Source: Gaiellasilicea sp963749515 (GTDB lineage: Bacteria; Actinomycetota; Thermoleophilia; Gaiellales; Gaiellaceae). From it: 64,000 nt of DNA. Location of the stretch: contig CAVVMR010000009.1 in NCBI GenBank assembly GCA_963749515.1, forward strand, positions 62,001 to 126,000. Reading direction: 5' to 3'. Positions 15,207-22,615 of the stretch are shown here, one piece after another. Both the position numbers and the translations under genes were made by a program. Every line of letters begins with the position of its first letter. The stretch's first letter is position 1. The notes below the pieces were generated by a model, which was not told the origin of the DNA, did no database searches, and worked only from the letters and a program-made list of their open reading frames with translations.

Positions 15207-15662
15207 TCACACCCTGGCGTAGGTGAGGTCGAAGTCGTGCTCCCAGGTCCTGCCGTCGTGGTTGATCTCCCAGGCGCCGGCGATCGTCTTGCCGTCCTCG
15301 CTGAAGGTGCCGGTGAAGCGCTGCGAGAAGTCGAGCGGGGAGAAGTCCGGCTCGTCTCGCCACAGCTTCCAGACACCGTCCTCGAAGCTCATCTTGTAGA
15401 CGCGGGCGACGCCGCGCGAGTCGAAGTAGTGCTGGAGGTAGTTGCCCTCGCTCTCGGGATCGGCTCCGATCAGCGCAATGCCGTCAGGGGCCTCCGGAAC
15501 GGGAACCTCCCAGCGCTCGATCAAGAACGTCTTCCCGGGCAGCCACTCGAACGTCACCCGCGCGCCGGCGTCCATGGGCGGCAGGTTCTCGAAGACGGCG
15601 ACCATGCTCCACTCGCCGACCAACGGCTCCAGGGCATCCAGTGAACTGCCGCTGCTCGTCAC
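15207..15662 (-). CDS. Conserved hypothetical protein (DUF1579-like beta-barrel)
   Basis: A 151-residue protein from GTG 15662, preceded by a G-rich GGGGGTGGTGG ribosome site; an ATG at 15704 gives an unlikely polar extension. The motifs LEPLVGEWSM, FEWLPGKTFLIERWE, GNYLQHYFDSRGV, RFTGTFSEDGKTI and WEHDFDLTY recur in a widespread actinobacterial small-barrel family related to DUF1579. The function is unknown; lipocalin-like ligand binding is possible. No signal peptide. Confidence 0.8.
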   Translation of the reverse strand: MTSSGSSLDALEPLVGEWSMVAVFENLPPMDAGARVTFEWLPGKTFLIERWEVPVPEAPDGIALIGADPESEGNYLQHYFDSRGVARVYKMSFEDGVWKLWRDEPDFSPLDFSQRFTGTFSEDGKTIAGAWEINHDGRTWEHDFDLTYARV

Positions 15663-15731
15663 GCCACCACCACCCCTGCTGTCGTTCTGCCGATCGCGGG
15701 CCATTCTAAAGGCGCTCGCACATGCCTCTCT

Positions 15732-16127
15732 CTAGTCGGAGGAGCGCCCGCGTTGGGATTCGAGCCAGGCAAGTGCCTCGGTTCGCGTGTAGAACACCTG
15801 CGAGTCCACTTGCGTCTCGGTGGTGTGAGCCTGATACATGCGCGCATAGCCGTATGCGAGCGACGAAGGGACGACGATCGCCACCCTGGACGCGCCGATC
15901 CGGTCGTCGAGCTGGCTCATCATCGTGGACTGCTCCCGCACATCTGCTGCGGTGACGTGGCTGGCGTCGAGTTCCGAGTGGTCAGCGAGGATGAAAGAGC
16001 CTGCCCGGAAGCGCTGATCGTTGACGAGGTCTCGGATGTAGCCGCTCAGGCCTTCGGGTGTCGCAGGGCCAGACGTCGTGACCGTTACGTCCTGGGGCTC
16101 GCCGCCGAATTCGATCGTGTACTCCAA
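15732..16127 (-). CDS. Hypothetical protein, STAS/SpoIIAA-like
   Basis: 131 residues. The alternating pattern of strands and helices (YTIEFGG, VTVTTSG, GSFILADHSELD, SRVAIVVPSSLAYGYARMYQ, TRTEALAWLE) is similar to stand-alone SpoIIAA-like/STAS domains in which the C-terminal helix contains an EALAWL motif. The phospho-acceptor DS of true anti-anti-sigma factors is not evident. It is monocistronic, with the same orientation as the gene at 15207-15662. Confidence 0.6.
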   Translation of the reverse strand: MEYTIEFGGEPQDVTVTTSGPATPEGLSGYIRDLVNDQRFRAGSFILADHSELDASHVTAADVREQSTMMSQLDDRIGASRVAIVVPSSLAYGYARMYQAHTTETQVDSQVFYTRTEALAWLESQRGRSSD

Positions 16128-16273
16128 CTGACTGCGGTCATCATCCGCTTCGACGAGAGCGAAAGCAATTTCGACCGCTCACTCGCGCCGTCCACCGGGT
16201 TCGACCTCGACCGGGAGGCGCTGGTCGTGCCGGCCGAGCACCGACTGGGCGGAGGCGGTGGCTCGGTACGGCT

Positions 16274-16828
16274 TCACGCCCAGGGGAGATCGCGCCAGGA
16301 GCCGGGCCGCCCTGCCTCGCTACCGGGGAACCCCGTCGCCGCGTACGCCTCGTCACCCGAGCCCGTTTCGCTCTCAACGCTCGCCCCGTGACGATGGGCG
16401 AGCTCCGAGGCGGGGAAGAACAGGCCTTCGTCCTCGGAGCGCGCGCCGACCATCAGAACCACGCACGGGCCCTCGCCCGCGCCGACGAAGACGTGCTCCG
16501 TGTTCGGCGCGCAGTGGACGAAGTCCCAGGCCCGCAGCGGCCGCTCCTGGCCCTCGACGAGCAGCAGGCACTCGCCCGCCAGGACGAGAAAGTCCTCCTG
16601 CTGCGACTCCCGGTGGTAGAGACAGTTCGGCTCACCCGGCTGGAGCACGCTCAGCTTGATCCCGAGCTGGCGGAACCACGCGTCCGGCCAGGGACCCTCG
16701 AACCCACACTGCGCGCCGAACGCCTCGTTGCGCGTCCACCTCGCGTCGCGAACGTTCACGACGAACCAGCCGTCTACGACGGGCATCAGACCCGATTCCG
16801 TCTCTTCGAGCCGGGCTTCCTCGACCAT
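16274..16828 (-). CDS. Cupin-domain protein
   Basis: 184 residues with a single conserved cupin barrel in the middle. Motif 1 is read as YHRESQQEDFLVLAGECLL and motif 2 as DFVHCAPNTEHVFVGAG. The metal ligands His, Glu and His are present, though spacing differs slightly from GX5HXH. The C-terminal 35 residues are Gly/Ser/Glu-rich and probably disordered. AGGAGGAGCGAGG precedes the ATG. Cupins of this size are often isomerases or regulators binding sugars or small acids; the substrate cannot be read from sequence. Confidence 0.85.
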   Translation of the reverse strand: MVEEARLEETESGLMPVVDGWFVVNVRDARWTRNEAFGAQCGFEGPWPDAWFRQLGIKLSVLQPGEPNCLYHRESQQEDFLVLAGECLLLVEGQERPLRAWDFVHCAPNTEHVFVGAGEGPCVVLMVGARSEDEGLFFPASELAHRHGASVESETGSGDEAYAATGFPGSEAGRPGSWRDLPWA

Positions 16829-16891
16829 GCCTCGCTCCTCCTGTTGGGGTCGGAGGGAGTATCCGCTCTCGCTCCTGAGCGCCGCCGCTCG

Positions 16892-17464
16892 CTACGACTC
16901 GTAGAGCATGCCGACGATTCCATCCTCGTACACGGTGGCGTCGAGGAGCTTCAGCGGGCGTTGTTCGGCGACCTGGTCGAACCACTGCGCTCCGGGTGAG
17001 ACCACCGGGTGCACGACGAAGCGGTACCGGTCGACCAAGCCGAGCCGGATCAGCGTCTGCGCCAGGCGCGCGCCGCCGGCGAGATGGATGTCGCTCCCCT
17101 GCTGCTGCTTGAGCTCGTTGACGAAGCGGACGATCTCGTCGTCGCCGTGCACGAGAGCGAGCTCGGCGTTGTTCCATTCGAGCGTCCCTCCGTCCTCGGC
17201 TGCGGAGAACACCAGCTTCTTGTACGAGTTCATCTTGCGCGCCATGCTCCGGTGAGTGTCGGAGGCGTCGGCGTCGTTCTCCGCGGCGGGCCAGAAGGCG
17301 ACCATCTCCTCGTACGTCGCTCGCCCGACGAGAATCGTGTCGAACGTGTCGTAGGCGCGGTCGAGATCTGCGTACAGCTCCCCCGGCAGGCCGGTCACCC
17401 AGGCGGCCGGATCATCGAGGCGTCCGTTCAGGGTGGTCATCATCTGCAGCACGACGTTGCGCAT
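16892..17464 (-). CDS. Dihydrofolate reductase-like (RibD C-terminal domain) protein, copy 1
   Basis: 190 residues from ATG 17464, with GGGAGGCG 6 bases upstream. It has the YyaP/YwjB-type fold: N-terminal strand NVVLQMMTTLNGRLDD, DTILVGRATYEEM, SYKKLVFS, SDIHLAGGARLAQTLI and YRFVVHPVVSPGA. The family resembles the RibD reductase domain and DHFR and binds NADPH, but the physiological substrate is unknown. It sits beside a second paralogue at 17483 in the same orientation with an 18-base gap; a third is at 52226. Confidence 0.85.
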   Translation of the reverse strand: MRNVVLQMMTTLNGRLDDPAAWVTGLPGELYADLDRAYDTFDTILVGRATYEEMVAFWPAAENDADASDTHRSMARKMNSYKKLVFSAAEDGGTLEWNNAELALVHGDDEIVRFVNELKQQQGSDIHLAGGARLAQTLIRLGLVDRYRFVVHPVVSPGAQWFDQVAEQRPLKLLDATVYEDGIVGMLYES

Positions 17465-17482
17465 CGATTCGCCTCCCACGGG

Positions 17483-18097
17483 CTATTGCTGTGACTGGGG
17501 CAGTTGTGCCTTCGCGTCCTCGTATGACGCATCGCCGGTGGACCCGGCCGGTCCGTAGACGAGGTTCAAGACGCCGGTCTTGAACGCCTCGGACGAGATC
17601 AACCTGAGCGGGACCGGGCTCGCTCCCTCGTCGAACAGCCGCATGCCCTTGCGAACGGCGATCGGGTGCACCAGCAGGTGCAACTCGTCGATCAGACCGG
17701 CTGCGAGCAGCTGGCGGACGACCGAGACCGAGCCGCTCATGCCGATGTTGGCGCCCGGCTCGTTCTTCAGCGCCGTCACGGCCTCGACGAGGTCGCCTTC
17801 GAGCTGTTCGGAGTTCCGCCAGGTGAACTCGAGCTCCTGGTTCGAGACGACGATCTTGCGGGCGTCGCCGAGCTTCTTGGCCAGGCCGGCGTCCTCCTCC
17901 CCGGCCGTCTCGCGCTCCGGCCACGCCCCGGCGAAGCTGTCGTAGGTCTTGCGGCCGAAGAGGACGGTGTCGGAGGCGCCGAGCGTGGCGTCGACGGCGA
18001 GACCCATCTCCTCGTTGAAGTACGGGAAGTGCCACTGATCCGGCGCTTCGACGACGCCGTCGAGCGCGATGAACAGGCCGGCGGTGATCTTCCTCAT
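17483..18097 (-). CDS. Dihydrofolate reductase-like (RibD C-terminal domain) protein, copy 2
   Basis: 204 residues from ATG 18097, with AGGAGGAG immediately upstream; the longer open frame above it is not coding. Motifs: ITAGLFIALDGVVEAPDQWHF, DTVLFGRKTYDSF, ARKIVVSN, NIGMSGSVSVVRQLLAAGLID and LLVHPIAVRKGMRLF (written in parts). It has the same fold as copy 1, with a C-terminal Gln-rich tail. It forms an operon-like run with the glycolipid-binding gene upstream (13-base gap) and copy 1 downstream. Confidence 0.87.
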   Translation of the reverse strand: MRKITAGLFIALDGVVEAPDQWHFPYFNEEMGLAVDATLGASDTVLFGRKTYDSFAGAWPERETAGEEDAGLAKKLGDARKIVVSNQELEFTWRNSEQLEGDLVEAVTALKNEPGANIGMSGSVSVVRQLLAAGLIDELHLLVHPIAVRKGMRLFDEGASPVPLRLISSEAFKTGVLNLVYGPAGSTGDASYEDAKAQLPQSQQ

Positions 18098-18110
18098 GGG
18101 CTCCTCCTCC

Positions 18111-18686
18111 TTATGCAACCCGGACAGCGAGGCCGGGGTAGTCGAGCACCAGTCCGAACTCGTCGTAGACGAGCTCGTCCCGGTAGTCGAACCGAGGTGA
18201 GACATAGTGGTACCGAGAGCGCTCTCCGTCGTGCGGCAGTCGGGCATAGGTCTGCTCCAGGCGCTCGACGCGAAGGTCGAGCGCCCGCACGTACGCGGCA
18301 GGCGCCTCGGCCCGCTCGCCCACGTCGAGCGCGAGACGATGCACCGGGAACGCGTTCGTGAAGGCGGAGGCTTCGAGATCGACGTCCAGGCATCCGGCCA
18401 GAGCCGGTGCCGATGCGCCGTCGACCCGCCACTCGCCTTCCGCGTCGCAGTCGAGCTGGACTTCGTACGAGCCGACCGCGGACTGCCCCGCGACCCGAGC
18501 AGTGCGGGTCGTCCAGGCCAGGTCGAGCGCGATGGCGTAGCGGACGCCCCACACCTCACCTTCCTCGATCCCCGTCGAGTGGCCCTCGACGCGGTAGCCG
18601 TCGGCCTCCCGGCTCAGGAACACCACCTCAAATCCCTCGCGAGCGTCGAGATGGCGCCAGGCCGCTATCGCGGGGAGATCGGTCAC
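18111..18686 (-). CDS. Putative glycolipid-binding domain protein
   Basis: 191 residues matching the bacterial putative glycolipid-binding family (COG3554-type). It shows AAWRHLDAREGFEVVF at the N-terminus, YAIALDLAWTTRTARV, a middle LAGCLDVDLEASAFTNAFPV and a C-terminal YARLPHDGERSRYHYVSP...FDYRDELVYDEFGLVLDYPGLA. The biochemical role is not established. The GTG start has no clear ribosome site. It is probably co-transcribed with the downstream DHFR-like genes and the upstream NIPSNAP gene (10-base gap). Confidence 0.82.
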   Translation of the reverse strand: MTDLPAIAAWRHLDAREGFEVVFLSREADGYRVEGHSTGIEEGEVWGVRYAIALDLAWTTRTARVAGQSAVGSYEVQLDCDAEGEWRVDGASAPALAGCLDVDLEASAFTNAFPVHRLALDVGERAEAPAAYVRALDLRVERLEQTYARLPHDGERSRYHYVSPRFDYRDELVYDEFGLVLDYPGLAVRVA

Positions 18687-18695
18687 GCGTGCGGA

Positions 18696-19427
18696 TCAGC
18701 CATGGAGGAGCGAGCGTGAGGTCGGTGTCACCCTGAGCACTTCGGGCTGCCCGTCCAGGTACTGCGCCAGGGCGGGCGAGATTCGATCGCACCAGGCCGG
18801 GGACTCCTCGAGCTCCGACACGCGGCCCGAGTGGTCGGCCTCGTGCGCGAAGATCGTCATCGAGACGAAGACTTCGACGTCGTCGCGTACCGGGAGCCCG
18901 GGAAAGGTGTTCTCGCTGTGCTCGGTGGCATACGTCGCGAGCAACCTGATGCCCGCCTCCTGGAGCGCCGGCTCCACCTCGCGTGCGAAGAACGCCGGGA
19001 ACTCGCCCGCGGTGGGCTCCAGCAACGGATAGATCGTGATCACGAGCATGCCGGACGCGGTCGCTGCACTGCCGGGGGCAGGGCGGTCGTCGGGATCGAG
19101 CGACAAGCCGGAGAGAGGGCGGAGCAGCAGCACGTTGTCGCTGTCGATCATCGTGGCGTTGGCGGCGGCGGCGTGCTGCTTCCACACCGGGCCGCCGTAG
19201 AAGGCTTCGAGCCCACGCTTTCGCGAGGACATGTCGCTGAAGCCGCGCAGCCAGACGAAGGCGTCCGGATCGTCGAGGTCTCGGAACTGGCCGAGGACGT
19301 GCATCCCGACCTCTTCCTGCGTCTCGACGAGCTCCCGGTCGAAGAGCTCGATCAGCGTCTCCCGCGCGCCCGGCTGGAGCGCATATCGGCGCAGCTCGAC
19401 GATCCGGTCCGTCTTCGGGCCTGTCAT
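18696..19427 (-). CDS. NIPSNAP-family protein
   Basis: 243 residues with an N-terminal NIPSNAP/EthD-like alpha-beta half-barrel (IVELRRYALQPGARETLIELFDREL, in parts, then FVWLRGF and RKRGLEAFYGGPVWKQH). A second similar half (LVITIYPL..., FFAREVEPALQEAG, FVSMTIF) follows, so it is an internally duplicated ferredoxin-like barrel. The function of bacterial NIPSNAPs is unknown. It is the first gene of the presumed operon running down to 16892. Confidence 0.82.
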   Translation of the reverse strand: MTGPKTDRIVELRRYALQPGARETLIELFDRELVETQEEVGMHVLGQFRDLDDPDAFVWLRGFSDMSSRKRGLEAFYGGPVWKQHAAAANATMIDSDNVLLLRPLSGLSLDPDDRPAPGSAATASGMLVITIYPLLEPTAGEFPAFFAREVEPALQEAGIRLLATYATEHSENTFPGLPVRDDVEVFVSMTIFAHEADHSGRVSELEESPAWCDRISPALAQYLDGQPEVLRVTPTSRSLLHG

Positions 19428-19472
19428 CCGGACAAGATCCTTTCACCCGGCTGGAGGCGGGCGCGCTCCGCC

Positions 19473-21401
19473 TCAGGAAACGACGGGAGTGGCGGCGCTG
19501 ATGGTCGGCTGCGCGACGCCCTTCGCCGTGGCCTGAACGAGTACGGCCAACCGATGGCCGGCGTCGGCCGCGGTGACTGCGAACGTGGCGCCCGTCGCCC
19601 CCACGACCGGGCTGCAGAGACGGCCGTTCGCGTTGCAGCGTTGCCACGCATACGAGACGGAGGTGGGCTTCTGACTCCACGCGCCGTCGGAGACCTGGAG
19701 CGTCTGCCCTTGCCTGGCCAGCCCGGCGATCGTCGGCTGCGACGTCGATACGAGCGTCACCTTGGCACCTGCGACGGGGCCGACGAGGCTCGCGTAGGCC
19801 GTCGCGGTTCCCGTTGCGTCTGTGGCATGGACGGCGAAGCCGAGCGAGTGGCCGACGTCCTTGGCGACGAGGGTGTAGGTCGGCCTCGTGGCGCCGTGAA
19901 CCGAGGTGCAATGCGCGCCGGCCGCGTCGCAGCGGTACCACTGGTAGCCGTAGCTGATCGTGCCCGCGCCCGACCAGTGGCCGGTCGATCCCGTGAGCTG
20001 TTTCCCCTGCTGACTCGTCCCGGCCGCGGTGGGCGGCGCGTGGCTCGACGGGCCGGTCTTCTGGGCGGTGACAACGGCGGGAGTCGCGACGCTGACGGCG
20101 TTCTGGGCCGCGGCTCCCAGCCTCGCGTGGACGACCGCGCGCAGCGCGTGCCCGGTGTCAGCCGACGTGACCGCGTAGGTGCTCGCGACCGCTCCGGGGA
20201 GCGCCTTGCAGAGGCGCCCGTTCCGATTGCAGCGCTGCCACTGGTACGCGATCTTCTCCGGAGTCCGACTCCAGTTGCCGGCCGAGACCTCGAGCGCCTG
20301 CCCCTCCTTCGGCAGGCCGGTGACCATCGGCTGGCGAGTCGAGACGAGCCTGGCCTTCGGTCCGGCGACCGGCCCGACGAGGCTCGCATACGCATTTGTG
20401 GTCCCAGTGCGGTCGGTGGCGCGCACGCCGAAGCCGATCGTCTGCCCCACGTCCTTCGCCGCGAGCGTGTAGGTCGGCTTCGTGGCGCCGCGGATCGACT
20501 TGCAGCGCGCACCGGCCGGGTTGCAGCGGTACCACCGGTAGGCGTACTTGATCGTGCCGGAGCCGGACCACGACCCCACGGCGCCAGTGAGCTGCCTGCC
20601 CTGCTGGATGACGACGGCGACCAGCGGCGGCGCAGAGCTGAGCGGGCCCGTCACCGTCTCGGGGGCGGGAACGGGAGCGGGAGCGGGCGCCGGGGCGGCG
20701 ACCGAGCCGGTCGTGGCCATGCTGAAGACGGCCCGCGACGTCGCACCGGTGCGGGCCTGGACGATTGCCAGAAGCGCGTGGCCGAGATCACCGGCCGCAA
20801 CGGCGTAGGTCTCGGCTGTCGCGCCCGCGACCGGCTCACACGCGCGTCCGGCCTTGGTGCAACGGACCCACTGGTAGCTGAACGACTCCGGCACGGGGCT
20901 CCACGTGCCGGGATCGACCTTGAGGACGCTTCCCGGCGCGACCAGTCCCGAGACAGTGGGCTGCCGGGTCGAGACAAGCAGCGGCGGCGCACCCGCGATC
21001 GGGCCGATCAAGCTCGAGACCGCCGTCGTCGAGCCACGCGAGTCCTTGGCTCGGACCATGAACCCGAGCGTGTGGCCGACGTCGTTCGCGCCGAGCACGT
21101 AGCTCCGCTTCGTCGAGCCGCGAAGCAGCGCGCAGCGCGCTCCCATCTGGTCGCAGCGGAACCACTGGTACGCGTACGCGACCTTCCCGGAGCCCGACCA
21201 CGAGCCCGTTGCGCCGAGCAGCCGCTTGCCCTGAGTCGCCTCGCCCGCGACCGTCGGCTTCGCCTTCGAGGTCGGACCGGCGGCGGCAACGGCCGTAGGG
21301 ACGCCTGCCCCGGCCACCAGCGCGGCGAGCAGCAGCGCCGGCAGCACGACCTGCGGACGCAGGAAAGCGCGAGGTGCCTTAGAACGTCCCGCGATGGACA
21401 C
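19473..21401 (-). CDS. Exported protein with six Ig-like CxxxxxxC repeats
   Basis: From GTG 21401 (about 642 residues) the N-terminus is basic, then hydrophobic (LPALLLAALVAGAG), a signal peptide with an AVAAAG cleavage area. Six repeats of about 90 residues follow, each containing G.W, YQWxRC, five or six residues, C, then GAT...Y and DxGH. They alternate between two subtypes (A: SWSGSG..YAYQW; B: W....E..SYQWVRC), making three A-B units. A Pro/Ala linker (APAPAPAPVPAP) follows the first unit. The paired cysteines suggest one disulfide per repeat. Likely a cell-surface or matrix protein; no cell-wall sorting signal is seen. The open frame continues 5' to 21671 inside the divergent gene. Confidence 0.85.
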   Translation of the reverse strand: MSIAGRSKAPRAFLRPQVVLPALLLAALVAGAGVPTAVAAAGPTSKAKPTVAGEATQGKRLLGATGSWSGSGKVAYAYQWFRCDQMGARCALLRGSTKRSYVLGANDVGHTLGFMVRAKDSRGSTTAVSSLIGPIAGAPPLLVSTRQPTVSGLVAPGSVLKVDPGTWSPVPESFSYQWVRCTKAGRACEPVAGATAETYAVAAGDLGHALLAIVQARTGATSRAVFSMATTGSVAAPAPAPAPVPAPETVTGPLSSAPPLVAVVIQQGRQLTGAVGSWSGSGTIKYAYRWYRCNPAGARCKSIRGATKPTYTLAAKDVGQTIGFGVRATDRTGTTNAYASLVGPVAGPKARLVSTRQPMVTGLPKEGQALEVSAGNWSRTPEKIAYQWQRCNRNGRLCKALPGAVASTYAVTSADTGHALRAVVHARLGAAAQNAVSVATPAVVTAQKTGPSSHAPPTAAGTSQQGKQLTGSTGHWSGAGTISYGYQWYRCDAAGAHCTSVHGATRPTYTLVAKDVGHSLGFAVHATDATGTATAYASLVGPVAGAKVTLVSTSQPTIAGLARQGQTLQVSDGAWSQKPTSVSYAWQRCNANGRLCSPVVGATGATFAVTAADAGHRLAVLVQATAKGVAQPTISAATPVVS

Positions 21402-21414
21402 CGTTCGAGGTTGG

Positions 21415-22563
21415 ATGTCGCGACGCCGGTTCCTTCCCGCCGTCGCGCTACTGGGCGCCGTCGCCTTCCTGGCGCTACCGAGCTCAGCGGCCGCCTCGAA
21501 GGGGATGGCGATCGGCATCTTCGACGACGCATCCGTCCTGGGCTCGCCCCAGAGCACGTTCCCGACGCTCAAGTCGCTGAACGTGGAGGTCGTGCGCATG
21601 ATGCTCACCTGGGGCGGACGCGACGGAGTCGCGAACAAGCGTCCCGCCAGGCCAACCGACCCCGCCGACACGGCATACGACTGGGGCCGCTACGACCGGG
21701 CGATCGAGGGCGCAAGCCGTGCTGGAATCCAGATGCTGCTGACGATCGTGGGTACGCCTTCGTGGGCGAACGGCGGTCAGGGGGCCCAGCATGCGCCGAG
21801 CTCCGCGAAGGCCCTCCGCGACTTCGCCTACGCCGCCGCGCGGCGCTACAGCGGCACATTCCTCGACGCGGCGAGCGGTCGGATCCTCCCGCGCGTCGAG
21901 ATGTGGCTCGCCTGGAACGAGCCGAACAGCTCCACGTTCCTGCAGCCGCAGTTCAAGCGCGTGGGCGGCAAGTGGCGAACGTCGGCGCCGGCCGCGTACG
22001 CGCAGATCTGCAACGCGGTCTACGCGGGCGTTCACGCGGCGGGAGGGCCGCACCGCGTCGCCTGTGGCGCAACGGCGCCGCGCGGCCACAACGACCCGGC
22101 GACAGCGCGTCCCTCGATCTCGCCGCTCTTGTTCTTGCAGGAGGCCAAGAGGATGGGCCTGCGCACCTTCGACGCCTGGGCGCACCATCCGTACTACGGC
22201 GGCCCGTGGGAGACGCCGGCGACGCGCAACGTCGGGTCGCGCGTCGTCGGGCTCGGCGACATCGACAAGCTGATCTCGGAGGTGACGAGCCTGTACGGCC
22301 GCAAGCCGCTCTGGATCACCGAATACGGCTACCAGACGAAACCGCCGGACGACATCTTCGGCGTCTCCTGGGAGAAGCAGGCGCAGTACCTCCGCCAGGC
22401 ATTCGAGATCGCGCGAGCGAACCCCCGCATCGATCTGTTCACGTGGTTCATGCTCAAGGACAGCCCGTCGCCCGAGAGCTGGCAGTCGGGGCTGATCACG
22501 ACCGACGGACGCAAGAAGCCCGCGTTCGCCGTGTTCGCAGGGCTGCGGGCCGGCCCGCTCTGA
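21415..22563 (+). CDS. Exported clan-A glycoside hydrolase-like protein
   Basis: I take ATG 21415 (382 residues), preceded by GAGGTTGG; ATG 21394 is possible. A basic-hydrophobic signal peptide ends at SSAAA. The catalytic (beta/alpha)8 features are WLAWNEPN (acid/base Glu in NEP) and WITEYGYQT (nucleophile Glu), as in clan-A families such as GH5, GH39 and GH53. VVRMMLTWGG, LLTIVGTPSWA and WAHHPYYGG fit the other strands. The substrate cannot be told. It is divergent from the Ig-repeat gene with start codons only 13 bp apart, which is very tight. Confidence 0.83.
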   Translation: MSRRRFLPAVALLGAVAFLALPSSAAASKGMAIGIFDDASVLGSPQSTFPTLKSLNVEVVRMMLTWGGRDGVANKRPARPTDPADTAYDWGRYDRAIEGASRAGIQMLLTIVGTPSWANGGQGAQHAPSSAKALRDFAYAAARRYSGTFLDAASGRILPRVEMWLAWNEPNSSTFLQPQFKRVGGKWRTSAPAAYAQICNAVYAGVHAAGGPHRVACGATAPRGHNDPATARPSISPLLFLQEAKRMGLRTFDAWAHHPYYGGPWETPATRNVGSRVVGLGDIDKLISEVTSLYGRKPLWITEYGYQTKPPDDIFGVSWEKQAQYLRQAFEIARANPRIDLFTWFMLKDSPSPESWQSGLITTDGRKKPAFAVFAGLRAGPL

Positions 22564-22568
22564 CCGTG

Positions 22569-22602
22569 GGTGCGGCGGCCGCCAACCGGCGACCGCCGCA
22601 CC
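22569..22602. terminator. Hairpin between convergent genes
   Basis: GGTGCGGCGG (22569-22578) pairs perfectly with CCGCCGCACC (22593-22602) across a 14-base loop. It sits between the glycosidase stop and the stop of the glycine-rich gene on the other strand, so it can terminate both. Confidence 0.75.
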
Positions 22603-22615
22603 TTGTCGACCTGGG

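Noticed and set aside
16128..16273. Plus-strand reading frame with a protein-like stretch (RFDESESNFDRSLAPSTGFD)
   Set aside because: Too short, no start or ribosome site, and it runs on antisense into the cupin gene; left unannotated.
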